This document shows positions 6,805 to 15,109 of a stretch of 19,265 nt of DNA, piece by piece. Origin of the DNA: Allopontixanthobacter sp034376665 (GTDB taxonomy: Bacteria; Pseudomonadota; Alphaproteobacteria; Sphingomonadales; Sphingomonadaceae); contig NZ_JAXMJI010000109.1 of NCBI RefSeq assembly GCF_034376665.1, positions 1-19,265 on the forward strand, written 5' to 3'. A program made the translations under genes and the position numbers. The notes below the pieces were generated by a model that was not told the DNA's origin, made no database searches, and saw nothing but the letters and a program-made list of their open reading frames with translations. Within the stretch, counting starts at the first letter, position 1. Each line of letters opens with the position of its first letter.

Positions 6805-7773
6805 ATGACGAACAAGGGATGGCGCAAGATGGGCTGGATCACGCTGGGCCTGGTGATGCTTGCGATAACGATCGGCGCGACGTTCCGCTATGCGGCGGCC
6901 CGCAACGGGCCCGCCGTGCTCGACGCGGTCGACCGGGTTGTTGGCGGGAAGCGCGGCGTGGCCCTGGTCCACCGCGAGATCATCGGAGATAACCCGGCCC
7001 AGAAAATCGCGGTGTACCGCGCGAAAAGCGACGATGCGCCGAAACCCGTAATTCTGTTCGTCCACGGCGGCAGCTGGCGCAGCGGCAATCCCGGCGACTA
7101 CGGCTTTGTCGCCCGCGCGCTGGTGCCGGAAGGCTTTACCGTGGTGCTTGCAGGATACCGGCTCGGCCCTGGCGGCGAATATCCCGCCATGCTGCAGGAC
7201 ACCGCCTCCGCCGCCGCCTGGACCCAGCGTAATATCGCCAGGTTTGGCGGTGATCCGGACGCCATCTTCATCGCCGGCCATTCTGCCGGGGCATACAATG
7301 CGGTGCAGATTGCACTCGAGCGGCAATGGCTGGAGCGCGAAGGTCTCTCCCCATCGCTGATCAAGGGCGTGATCGGCTTGTCCGGCCCCTATGATTTCCT
7401 CCCGCTCGACAGCGATTCCACCAAGGCGGCCTTTGGCGGCGCTCCCGATCTGCCCGCCACCCAGCCCGTCAACCACCTGCGCGGCGATGCGCCGCCCATG
7501 CTGCTGATCCACGGCGAGAAGGATACGCTGGTGAAACCGCGCAACACCAGGGCGCTGGCCAGCGGAATAATTGCAGCCGGCGGCAGCGTGCGGGCGATCT
7601 ACTTCCCGCAGATGGACCACAACGCGCCCCTGATCGCTCTGGCGAGCCCGTGGCGCAAGAACGGAGCGATCGTGCCCGCAATCGTGCGATTCGCGCAATC
7701 CTCGGGATTGCCGGACAAGGTCGCAGGCGCGGAGGGCAATCCTTCAGTTCCGGTTCAGGCCACGATGCGTTAG
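6805..7773 (+). CDS. Alpha/beta hydrolase (esterase/lipase-like), membrane-anchored or exported
   Basis: The protein is 322 aa. Residues 10-31 form an N-terminal hydrophobic anchor or uncleaved signal after a basic start, so the catalytic part probably faces the periplasm. The oxyanion-hole motif HGG is at 87-89 in FVHGGSW, the nucleophile is Ser160 in GHSAG, and Asp240 (HGEKDTLV) and His272 (QMDHNAP) complete the triad. This is the layout of the hormone-sensitive-lipase/BD-FAE-type carboxylesterases, acting on small esters. The natural substrate is not known. Ten bases separate its stop from the next gene, so it heads a four-gene operon. The last 20 residues are a polar tail. Confidence 0.88.
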   Translation: MTNKGWRKMGWITLGLVMLAITIGATFRYAAARNGPAVLDAVDRVVGGKRGVALVHREIIGDNPAQKIAVYRAKSDDAPKPVILFVHGGSWRSGNPGDYGFVARALVPEGFTVVLAGYRLGPGGEYPAMLQDTASAAAWTQRNIARFGGDPDAIFIAGHSAGAYNAVQIALERQWLEREGLSPSLIKGVIGLSGPYDFLPLDSDSTKAAFGGAPDLPATQPVNHLRGDAPPMLLIHGEKDTLVKPRNTRALASGIIAAGGSVRAIYFPQMDHNAPLIALASPWRKNGAIVPAIVRFAQSSGLPDKVAGAEGNPSVPVQATMR

Positions 7774-7783
7774 GAAGGCGGAT

Positions 7784-9139
7784 ATGCGCCTGTCCACCCG
7801 CCTGATTGCCATGCTGGCCGCCGTGTCGCTGATGGCCCAGCCCGCCGCGGCACAGTCGATCCTGCGCGATGCGGAAACCGAGGCGTTGCTGCAGGAAATG
7901 GCCGAGCCGCTGGCGCAGGCGGCGGGCCTTGCGCCGGGCAATCTGGAAATCGTGCTGATCAACGACCCGTCGATCAACGCCTTCGTGGCGGGCGGGCAGG
8001 TGGTCTATATCCACAGCGGACTGATCGATGCCGCCGATACAGCCAATGAAGTGCAGGGCGTTATTGCCCATGAAATCGGCCACATAACCGGCGGACACAT
8101 CATTCGCAGCAGCGAGGGTTTCGGCAAGGCGGCCAACATTTCGATCCTGTCGATGGTGCTGGGCGTTGCCGCGGCACTGGCCGGCGCGGGCGAAGCGGCA
8201 ATGGGCGTAATCGCGGCGGGCCAGCAGGCCGCAATGGGCGGGTTCCTGGCATTTTCCAGGGTGCAGGAATCCTCTGCCGATGCGGCGGGGGTGGAGTTTC
8301 TGTCCAAAGCGGGAATTTCCGGGCGCGGATCGCTGGCCTTTTTCAAGAAACTGCAGAATCAGGAATTTCGCTATGGCTACAGCCAGAGCGACGAGGCCGC
8401 CTTTGCCCGGACCCATCCGCTGTCGGGGGACCGGATCGCCCGCTTGCGCGAAAGCTACGTAGTGGATCCCGCCTGGGAAGCGCCTGACGATCCGGGCATC
8501 CAGCGGCGGTTCGAACGGGTCAAGGCCAAGTTGTTCGGCTTTCTGACCGAACCAACGCGCACACTGCAGCAATTCCCCGCCAGCCGCACCGATGTTCCCG
8601 CGCGCTATGCCCGCGCCTATGCCTATCACAAGAACGCGCAGATCGAACAGGCGCTGGCGGAGACCTCGCAGCTGCTCGCCGCCGATCCGGAAGACCCCTA
8701 TTTTCTGGAGCTTCAGGGTCAGGTCCTGCTGGAATCGGGCAAGCCCGAAGAAGCGCTTGAACCGCTGCGCAAGGCAACCGAACTGACCGGGCACGAACCG
8801 CTGATCGCGTCGATCTTCGGCCACGCCCTGATCGCTACCGAAGACCCGCGCAATTTTCCGGAAGCGGAAAAGGTGCTGCGGCTGGCGGTGGCACGCGACC
8901 GGTACAACCCGTTTGCGTGGTACCAGCTCGGCGTGGTCTATGCCGCCGAGGGTGACATTCCGCGCGCGCGGCTCGCCAGTGCCGAACAGCAGGTGATGGG
9001 CCGGAATTACGAAGAAGCGCTGCGCAGTGCGCAAGCCGCCGAGGCAGGACTGCCTGCCGGCTCGCCCGACTGGATCCGCGCGCAGGATATCGGCCTGCAG
9101 GCGCGCGCGGAGCTTGAAAGACAGCCCAAGCGCCGGTAG
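7784..9139 (+). CDS. M48 family zinc metalloprotease with TPR repeats (BepA/YfgC-like)
   Basis: The protein is 451 aa with a cleavable signal peptide (1-24, ending PAAAQ). The catalytic domain follows: HEIGH at 96-100 with the third zinc ligand Glu162 in ESSADAAG, and the conserved HPLSG at 211-215. Residues about 110-155 are glycine/alanine-rich and would cover the active site. TPR-like helical pairs run from about 270 to 440. This is the architecture of BepA, a periplasmic protease and chaperone that checks outer-membrane protein assembly such as LptD. That role is inferred by family. GGAAGG lies just before the ATG. It is the second gene of the operon, 12 bases before the DsbA-like gene. 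Confidence 0.93.
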   Translation: MRLSTRLIAMLAAVSLMAQPAAAQSILRDAETEALLQEMAEPLAQAAGLAPGNLEIVLINDPSINAFVAGGQVVYIHSGLIDAADTANEVQGVIAHEIGHITGGHIIRSSEGFGKAANISILSMVLGVAAALAGAGEAAMGVIAAGQQAAMGGFLAFSRVQESSADAAGVEFLSKAGISGRGSLAFFKKLQNQEFRYGYSQSDEAAFARTHPLSGDRIARLRESYVVDPAWEAPDDPGIQRRFERVKAKLFGFLTEPTRTLQQFPASRTDVPARYARAYAYHKNAQIEQALAETSQLLAADPEDPYFLELQGQVLLESGKPEEALEPLRKATELTGHEPLIASIFGHALIATEDPRNFPEAEKVLRLAVARDRYNPFAWYQLGVVYAAEGDIPRARLASAEQQVMGRNYEEALRSAQAAEAGLPAGSPDWIRAQDIGLQARAELERQPKRR

Positions 9140-9151
9140 CGCCGCCAGACC

Positions 9152-9856
9152 ATGCAGATATCCTTTCGCTCGCTCGCCCTCACCGCGCTGATTTCGCTGA
9201 TCTTCGGCTTCAGCGGCGCCGCCATGTGGTCGTATAGCGGGCTGGGGGACGGTCAGACCCGCGCCTATCTGCTCGACAACCCCGATCTGCTGCCGGAAAT
9301 GGCCGAGCGGTACCAGCAGCAGCAAGGGGTGGAGCGGATGGCCGGTATCGAACAGCGGGTGCAAACCCCGTTCCCCGGCGCTGAATTCGGCAATCCCGAG
9401 GGGTCGGTCACGATGGTCGAATTCACCGACTATGCCTGCGGCTATTGCCGCGCCAGCCAGGAGCATGTTGCGCAGCTTGTCCGGGACAACCCCGACCTGC
9501 GTGTCGTCATTCGCGAATGGCCGATCTTCGAAGGCAGCGACAAGGCGGCGCTGGTGGCGCTGGCCGCAGCGAAACAGGGCCGGTATCGCGCCTTCCACGA
9601 TGCAATGTTTACCAAGGGATCGCCCACCGATGCCGCGATCGCCGCAGCGGCCAAGGAAGCGGGACTGGACATGGAGCAGGCGGGCGAATTCGCCGTTTCC
9701 GCCGAAGCAAGGGCCGAACTGGCGAGCAACACCGATCTCGCGCGGGAGATCGGCTTCAGCGGGACACCCAGCTGGGTGATCGGGGGGCAACCGTTCGAAG
9801 GCGCCATCGGCCTGGAAGCTTTGCAGCAGGCGATCGACGCCGCCAGAGACCGGTGA
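9152..9856 (+). CDS. DsbA family thioredoxin-fold protein
   Basis: The protein is 234 aa with an N-terminal hydrophobic segment (about 8-28) that exports or anchors it. The thioredoxin-fold active site is CGYC at 96-99 in FTDYACGYCRAS, and the cis-proline loop is Thr205-Pro206 in GFSGTPSWVIGG. An inserted helical domain lies between them. This group includes periplasmic disulfide oxidases and isomerases of the DsbA/BdbD/ScsC kind; whether it oxidises or reduces cannot be told from sequence. A 30-residue helical stretch (41-70) precedes the fold, as in oligomerising DsbC-like members. It sits between two metalloprotease genes and overlaps the next start by four bases. Confidence 0.92.
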   Translation: MQISFRSLALTALISLIFGFSGAAMWSYSGLGDGQTRAYLLDNPDLLPEMAERYQQQQGVERMAGIEQRVQTPFPGAEFGNPEGSVTMVEFTDYACGYCRASQEHVAQLVRDNPDLRVVIREWPIFEGSDKAALVALAAAKQGRYRAFHDAMFTKGSPTDAAIAAAAKEAGLDMEQAGEFAVSAEARAELASNTDLAREIGFSGTPSWVIGGQPFEGAIGLEALQQAIDAARDR

Positions 9857-10926
9857 GACCGGCGGCGCGTGCCGGTGGTGGGCGCGTATTGCGCCATTTC
9901 CTGATCATTGCCGTGATGCTGGCGGCACCCTTCGCCCAGCCAGCGCGCGCAGCGGATGATATTTCCGCCAAGCTGGCGGCGCTGCAGATGCGCGACGAGC
10001 GGGTCCAGTCGATCGGCTGGAATCTGGTTACCGGGAACGCACCCTTCTGTGCCGAAACCCGGCCAGCGGCCGGGCTGCTGCTGCAGGACGTCGCCGCCTT
10101 TGGTGATCCTGCCGCCGCGCGCGCGGCGATGGGCCTTTCCGGCGACATTGCGGTCCAGGCCCGCGCCACCGGATCGCCTGCGGACCGGGCCGGACTGCCG
10201 GTGTTTGCCGAAGTGCTGTCGGTCGATGGCCAATCCATGCACAGCCTGCCCCCTGCTGGTCCGGAAAATTGGCAAAGACTGGCCGCGCTGCACCGGAAAC
10301 TGGATGAGGCCCTGCGCGCCCGTGGGCAGGTCGAAATCGTCTGGCGGGACCGGTCGGCAACCCCGATAAGCGCCACTCTGGTGGGCCAGACAGCCTGCGC
10401 CAGCGGGTTCGAAGTCATCGCCGGGTCGCGGCGCGCCTCCGCCAATGGCGATCGCGTGGCGGTCGGAGCGGATTTCGTCGGATTCACCTATGCCGAAGAA
10501 TTGCTGGCGGCGGCCATTGCGCATGAACTGGCGCATAATCTGCTCGGACATCCCGGATGGCTGGACGAGATCGGCCGCAAGCGGCGCACTGTCCGCGTGA
10601 CCGAACGCGAGGCGGACCGGCTGATGCCGTGGCTACTCGCGAACGGCGGCTACGACCCTGCGGCGGCCTTGCGGTTCATGCGCACATGGGGCCCGGGCAA
10701 CGACGGCGGCCTGTTCCGGAGCCGGACGCATGACGGGTGGGACGAACGGGCCGAATTCATCGCCGCGGAATTGCCGTTGATCGCGCGCAGCCGCGCCGCA
10801 AGCGGAGCAGCGGACTGGCGGACTGGCTTCCGGCGGGAAATCGACCCCGCCCCGATTCCTGCGCCCGCCTATTCGGCGCCTTCTGCCGTATCCGCTGGTG
10901 CATCCTCCGGTTCGCCCAAGGAATAA
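9853..10926 (+). CDS. M48-type zinc metalloprotease with PDZ-like region
   Basis: The start is taken as GTG 9853, which overlaps the preceding stop (GTGA) and gives 357 aa; a TTG at 9889 is an alternative. A signal peptide ends near residue 33 (PARA-ADD). Residues about 95-180 have PDZ character (GSPADRAGLPVFAEVLSVDGQSM). The zinc site is HELAH at 224-228 with Glu251 of EREAD as third ligand. The last 45 residues are proline- and serine-rich and probably unstructured. It is most likely a periplasmic endopeptidase related to M48, with PDZ-guided substrate binding. As last gene of the operon, its 3' end overlaps the convergent HD-domain gene by 58 bases. Confidence 0.8.
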   Translation: MRPAARAGGGRVLRHFLIIAVMLAAPFAQPARAADDISAKLAALQMRDERVQSIGWNLVTGNAPFCAETRPAAGLLLQDVAAFGDPAAARAAMGLSGDIAVQARATGSPADRAGLPVFAEVLSVDGQSMHSLPPAGPENWQRLAALHRKLDEALRARGQVEIVWRDRSATPISATLVGQTACASGFEVIAGSRRASANGDRVAVGADFVGFTYAEELLAAAIAHELAHNLLGHPGWLDEIGRKRRTVRVTEREADRLMPWLLANGGYDPAAALRFMRTWGPGNDGGLFRSRTHDGWDERAEFIAAELPLIARSRAASGAADWRTGFRREIDPAPIPAPAYSAPSAVSAGASSGSPKE

Positions 10927-11522
10927 AGCGTCGCCAGCGGCCGAGCCATCACCCGGTGCACCATCGGTTCGAAGAATTCGAGGCTCTCGCTCTGGTAGTC
11001 CGGATCGAAGGCGGCCTGATCGTATTTCTCACAGAATTCCGCGCAGGCTTCGAAATGCGGGCTGCCCCGGAACTGTTCGCGCGATTCGCGGTCCATCCCG
11101 AGATAGTGGAAGTAGTAATAGCCCTGGAAATGCCCGTGATGCTGGCAGATCCAGTGCAATTCCTCCCGCACGAACGGCTTGAGGATCGCCGCGGCGACAT
11201 CGGGGTGATTGAAGCTGCCGAGCGTATCGCCGATGTCATGCAGCAGGGCCATCACCACATATTGCTCGTCCCGCCCGTCGCGGTAAGCCCGCGTGGCGGT
11301 TTGCAGCGAATGTTCCAGCCGGTCGACCGGGAAGCCCCCGAAATCCCCGTCAAGCAGACGCAGATGTTCCAGAACGCGGCCAGCGACCCCGCCGGCAAAG
11401 GTGCGGAAATGGCCTGCGATCAGCGCCCAGTCTTCCGCTGTTCCGTCCTTCATTTCGCGGAATTTCGCCCGTTGCGGTGCAGGATTCTCCGCGCCCGCCG
11501 CCAGCTTCTGTTCGATTCCCAT
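10869..11522 (-). CDS. HD-domain protein, probable mixed-valent diiron oxygenase (PhnZ/MIOX-like)
   Basis: The protein is 217 aa, cytoplasmic, with a strong ribosome binding site (AGGAGA) before ATG 11522. Metal ligands typical of HD enzymes are in order: His71 (RLEHSLQTA), His95-Asp96 (LLHDIGD), His106 (FNHPD), His128/His129 (CQHHGHF) and Asp168 (KYDQAAFDP). Four histidines with two aspartates, the first distant from HD and the last in a C-terminal YDQ/WD-type motif, is the pattern of PhnZ, TmpB and myo-inositol oxygenase, which cleave C-C or C-P bonds with O2. Hydrolytic phosphodiesterase HD proteins usually lack this layout. The substrate is unknown; no phosphonate genes are nearby. The gene is transcribed away from the two-component pair and overlaps the protease gene tail to tail. 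Confidence 0.75.
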   Translation of the reverse strand: MGIEQKLAAGAENPAPQRAKFREMKDGTAEDWALIAGHFRTFAGGVAGRVLEHLRLLDGDFGGFPVDRLEHSLQTATRAYRDGRDEQYVVMALLHDIGDTLGSFNHPDVAAAILKPFVREELHWICQHHGHFQGYYYFHYLGMDRESREQFRGSPHFEACAEFCEKYDQAAFDPDYQSESLEFFEPMVHRVMARPLATLYSLGEPEDAPADTAEGAE

Positions 11523-11615
11523 GACAAATCTCCTCGGCCGTCATGCTACCGCAACCACGCCGATGCGCAAAACAAACTGACGAAGTGCCGCAAAATCGTC
11601 TAAGCCTGCCGCACT

Positions 11616-12899
11616 ATGGCTATGCTGCCCTTCCGCCCGACTCCTTTCTTTCGCAACAAGAACCGCGCGTTCTGGAATCTCCAGATCGGTGGATGGGTGG
11701 GAGTAACGCTGTTCCGCGCCGCCTCCGCGCTGGTCAATTCGCAGCCGCTGGACTTCCTGATCCTGATCCTGATCGGATCGATCACCGGTTTTTCGATCAG
11801 CCTGGTCTTTTCGGTCATTTACCGATGGCTGATCGACCGCCGGCCCTTGGTGACATGGGGCGTGACCGGGCTGGTGCTGGCGGTGGGCGTGGGCCTGTAC
11901 GCCTTTGTCGATAGCTGGGTCATCAGCCTTTATTACCCGGATCGCGAGATCGGTTTGCTGCAGCGGTTTTTCAGCTATTTCTATCTCGACCTGACCCTGC
12001 TGGGCGCGTGGTCGGCGCTGTATTATGCCATCAATTATTTCCTTCAGGTGGAGCGGCAGGCGGACCAGCTCGAACGGCTGGAGGCGCAGGCCACCGCTGC
12101 GCAGCTGGCCATGCTGCGATACCAGCTGAACCCGCATTTCCTGTTCAACACGCTCAATTCGATCAGCACTCTGGTGCTGCTGAAGCAGACCGAACCGGCG
12201 AATGCGATGCTGACGCGGCTGTCGTCCTTCCTGCGCCATACGCTGCTGACCCAGCCGACCGGCAAGGTGACTCTGGATCAGGAGGTCGAAACGCTCAAAC
12301 TCTACCTTGGCATCGAGCGGATGCGGTTCGAAGAACGGCTGCGGACCGATTTCCAGATCGAACCCGCCGCCAGGGAAGCGATGCTGCCCGCCATGCTGCT
12401 GCAGCCGCTGGTCGAAAACGCGATTAAATACGGTGTTTCGCAGCAGGAGGAAGGGGCCAAAATCAGCATCGCCGCGCGGGTCGTCGGATCACAGCTTCGG
12501 ATCACCGTTTCGGACACCGGTCCGGGCTTGAATGCCGGCGGGCAAAGGCACAGGTTGCCTGGTGCAATGACGGGAGAAGGACGGACGGAATCCACCGGAG
12601 TCGGCCTTGCCAATATCCGCGATCGATTGGTTCAGGCTTATGGTGACGCACAATTGTTCGAAATCCGCACCCCGCCCGAGGGCGGCTTTACCGTCGTCAT
12701 CGAGTTGCCGTTCGAAAATGTCGATAGTGACATCGCAGCATCTGCCGGGTCATTGCAGGTTAAGCCTGAATCCATGAAACCAGAGACCGCTTCGGCCGTT
12801 AGCATAGCGCCCGAAGCCCCCACCACCACCAAGGCCCCTGAAAAAGCCGTCCGGGGATCTTTCCTCGGCGTCGGGCGCCCGATCGGATCCAAATTATGA
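11616..12899 (+). CDS. LytS-type sensor histidine kinase
   Basis: The protein is 427 aa. Four hydrophobic segments (about 25-40, 46-70, 78-103, 122-144) form the membrane sensor part, with no large extracytoplasmic domain. A coiled region (145-168) leads to the His_kinase domain with His174 in LNPHFLFNTLNSIS. The ATPase part has the N box (LVENAIKYG, Asn268), DTGPG at 300-304 and STGVGLANIRDRL at 326-338. This is the group that pairs with LytTR regulators. A tail of about 60 residues after the ATPase domain is low complexity (PEAPTTTKAPEK) and unusual. A second ATG at 11622 is possible. It overlaps the regulator by four bases. Confidence 0.93.
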   Translation: MAMLPFRPTPFFRNKNRAFWNLQIGGWVGVTLFRAASALVNSQPLDFLILILIGSITGFSISLVFSVIYRWLIDRRPLVTWGVTGLVLAVGVGLYAFVDSWVISLYYPDREIGLLQRFFSYFYLDLTLLGAWSALYYAINYFLQVERQADQLERLEAQATAAQLAMLRYQLNPHFLFNTLNSISTLVLLKQTEPANAMLTRLSSFLRHTLLTQPTGKVTLDQEVETLKLYLGIERMRFEERLRTDFQIEPAAREAMLPAMLLQPLVENAIKYGVSQQEEGAKISIAARVVGSQLRITVSDTGPGLNAGGQRHRLPGAMTGEGRTESTGVGLANIRDRLVQAYGDAQLFEIRTPPEGGFTVVIELPFENVDSDIAASAGSLQVKPESMKPETASAVSIAPEAPTTTKAPEKAVRGSFLGVGRPIGSKL

Positions 12900-13693
12900 C
12901 AATTCGCACCATCATCGTCGACGACGAGAAACTGGCCGTCCAGGGCTTGCAGCTGCGGCTGGAAGCCTTCGACGATATCGAGATAATCGAAACCTGCGCC
13001 AACGGCCGCGAGGCGATCCGCAAGATCAAGACCGAAAAGCCGGATCTGGTATTTCTCGACATCGAAATGCCCGGTTTCGACGGCTTCAGCGTGGTCAAGG
13101 GGGTGATGGAGATCGAACCGCCGCTGTTCGTGTTCGTTACTGCCTATCAGGAACACGCGATCCGCGCGTTCGAGGCGAACGCGGTCAATTATCTGATGAA
13201 GCCGGTCGATGTCGACAAGCTGGCCGATACGGTTGAGCGGGTGCGGGTGCGGCTGGCCGAGAAGCGCTCCGCCGAAGAAGCGGCCAATCTGATGAATGTG
13301 CTGGCCGAAGTGGCGCCCGATGCCGCCGAGGAATTCGCCGACAGTGAAGCGGAATCGAGCGAACGGTTCGAGAGACTGATCAACGTCAAGGATCGCGGCC
13401 AGATTTTCCGGGTCGAGGTCGGCTCCATCGAACATATCGAGGCAGCGGGCGATTACATGTGCATATTCACAGGAGACAATTCGCTGATCCTGCGCGAAAC
13501 GATGAAGGATCTGGAACGGCGCCTGGACCCGCGCAAGTTCCAGCGCGTCCACCGCTCGACGATCGTCAATCTCGACCAGGTCCGGCAGGTCAAGCCGCAC
13601 ACCAACGGCGAATGCTTCCTCGTCCTCGATTCGGGCGCGGAAGTGAAGGTCAGCCGGTCCTACCGCGACGTGGTGGCGCGCTTCGTGCACTGA
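12896..13693 (+). CDS. LytTR-family DNA-binding response regulator
   Basis: The protein is 265 aa. The receiver domain (1-122) has the acidic pair Asp9-Asp10, phosphoacceptor Asp55 in VFLDIEMPG, Thr82 and Lys102 in LMKPVD. A glutamate/alanine-rich linker (125-162) follows. The LytTR DNA-binding domain (about 165-263) includes IEHIEAAGDYMCIF, FQRVHRSTIVNL and EVKVSRSYRDVV. The ATGA overlap with the kinase gene says the two are made together and form one phosphorelay. No LytTR-type direct repeats were spotted in the 93-bp gap upstream of the kinase, so the targets are unknown. Confidence 0.96.
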   Translation: MTIRTIIVDDEKLAVQGLQLRLEAFDDIEIIETCANGREAIRKIKTEKPDLVFLDIEMPGFDGFSVVKGVMEIEPPLFVFVTAYQEHAIRAFEANAVNYLMKPVDVDKLADTVERVRVRLAEKRSAEEAANLMNVLAEVAPDAAEEFADSEAESSERFERLINVKDRGQIFRVEVGSIEHIEAAGDYMCIFTGDNSLILRETMKDLERRLDPRKFQRVHRSTIVNLDQVRQVKPHTNGECFLVLDSGAEVKVSRSYRDVVARFVH

Positions 13694-13733
13694 TTATATT
13701 GAGCCCGGACAGCAAACCGTCCAAGACAGCTGC

Positions 13734-14594
13734 ATGATTTTCACCCTCCCCGGCTTCGACCTCGACCGTTTTGTCCGCGAGACGCTTGCCGAAGACCTTG
13801 GCGAAGGGCTGCCGGGCGGCGGGCGCGATGTGACATCCGAAAGCGTGATCCCGGCGGAGGCGCGCTTTTCCGGCGTGATGGACAGCCGGGATGCGATCAT
13901 GGTCGCCGGCTTGCCGATAGCTGCAGCGTTTTTCCGGGCGTGCGAACCCGAGGTGGAAATCGAAATATTGGTCGCCGAAGGGGCGGCGGCATTGCCCGGA
14001 ACAGACCTGATGCGCTTGTCAGGCAACGCCCGCGCACTGCTGACGGCGGAACGCAGCGCGCTCAACACGGTCCAGCACCTGTCCGGAATCGCTACGCTGG
14101 TGCGCAGCTATGTAACTGCGATGGACAATCCCGCCTGCGCCCTGCTGGATACGCGCAAGACCATCCCGGGGCTCCGCCATCTCGAGAAATATGCGGTACG
14201 GATGGGCGGCGGGGCGAACCACCGGATGGGGCTGTGGGACGCGGCGATGATCAAGGACAACCACGTCGCGGTGGCGGGCGGAGTGGCCGAGGCAGTGCGC
14301 CGCGCCCGCGCCGCCGGGGTGACGACAATCATTTGCGAAGTCGACCGGATCGACCAGATCGAACCAGCGCTGAAGGCCGGGGCAACCCGCTTGCTGCTCG
14401 ACAATATGGACCCGGCTACCTTGCGCGAAGCGGTGGCGCTGGTCGCCGGACGGGTTCCGACCGAAGCTTCCGGCGGGATCAACCTTGAAACCATCGCGGC
14501 CAAAGCAGCCACCGGCGTCGATTATGTCTCCGTCGGCCGCCTGACCCAGAGCGCTCCGGCGGCCGATATCGGGCTGGACTTCACCCCGCTTTAA
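13734..14594 (+). CDS. nadC: Nicotinate-nucleotide diphosphorylase (quinolinate phosphoribosyltransferase)
   Basis: The enzyme joins quinolinate and phosphoribosyl pyrophosphate to give nicotinate mononucleotide, in de novo NAD synthesis. At 286 aa it has normal length. Family motifs are present: the start LAEDLGEG...RDVTSE, ERSALNTVQHLSGIAT at 106-121, DTRKTIPGLR at 139-148, KYAVRMGGGANHRMGL at 152-167, and KDNH at 174-177. The C-terminus EASGGINLETIAAKAATGVDYVSVG is also typical. It is cytoplasmic. It follows the response regulator after 40 bases on the same strand and may share its transcript, but no functional link is expected. The other quinolinate genes (nadA, nadB) are not in the window. 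Confidence 0.97.
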   Translation: MIFTLPGFDLDRFVRETLAEDLGEGLPGGGRDVTSESVIPAEARFSGVMDSRDAIMVAGLPIAAAFFRACEPEVEIEILVAEGAAALPGTDLMRLSGNARALLTAERSALNTVQHLSGIATLVRSYVTAMDNPACALLDTRKTIPGLRHLEKYAVRMGGGANHRMGLWDAAMIKDNHVAVAGGVAEAVRRARAAGVTTIICEVDRIDQIEPALKAGATRLLLDNMDPATLREAVALVAGRVPTEASGGINLETIAAKAATGVDYVSVGRLTQSAPAADIGLDFTPL

Positions 14595-14674
14595 GGCGGC
14601 CGCTTGTGACCGGAAAGAAATTCGGCCAGACAGGGGTTAGCGCCGACTGGCGGAACTTTGGGGGGGGAAACGCA

Positions 14675-15109
14675 ATGCGGCCGCAATCGATTATCCTGTT
14701 CGAACGCCTGTATCTCGCATCCATAGCGGTCACGGCAATCAACGCCTGGCTGACCTACGACCGGACAATCGCGCAGGTCGAGCGCGATCCATCGCTGAGC
14801 GCGCTCGGCTGGGGCGCGGGGGCGTTTACCCTTATCCTGGTGCTGGGCCTGCTCGTGTCCCTGCTGCTGTATTATTTCATCGCCTACCGCGCGAATGCAG
14901 TTGCCAAGTGGGTGCTGGTCGCCTTCACCGTGATCGGTTTCCTTGGCTTGCCGGGCGCGCTGGCGGCGGCGACTGGTGCTGCCTTGGCCAGTCTGGTCCT
15001 GATGCACCTGCTGGCGCTGGCCGCGATTGTCATGCTGTTCCGCCCCGATGCCCGGCAATGGTTCGCTGGAACGGATACGGCGGACGATGGCCCACCTTCG
15101 GCGGATTAG
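14675..15109 (+). CDS. Four-helix integral membrane protein, unknown function
   Basis: The protein is 144 aa from ATG 14675, preceded by a run of eight G (14660-14667) that can pair with 16S rRNA. Four hydrophobic helices are seen at about 8-28, 46-68, 77-97 and 99-121. The rest is short, with an acidic C-terminal tail. The first residues (MRPQSIILFERLYLASI) and the pattern resemble small membrane proteins found widely in sphingomonads, but I know no function. An in-frame start at 14606 would add 23 polar residues and is less likely. It overlaps the RNase T2 start by 23 bases. Confidence 0.75.
   Translation: MRPQSIILFERLYLASIAVTAINAWLTYDRTIAQVERDPSLSALGWGAGAFTLILVLGLLVSLLLYYFIAYRANAVAKWVLVAFTVIGFLGLPGALAAATGAALASLVLMHLLALAAIVMLFRPDARQWFAGTDTADDGPPSAD

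Noticed and set aside
7469..9790. Minus-strand open frame of 773 codons across three operon genes
   Set aside because: It is antisense to clearly real hydrolase, M48 and DsbA genes with intact motifs. Its product has no domain and is biased in Gly, Arg, His and Gln as expected from antisense GC-rich codons.
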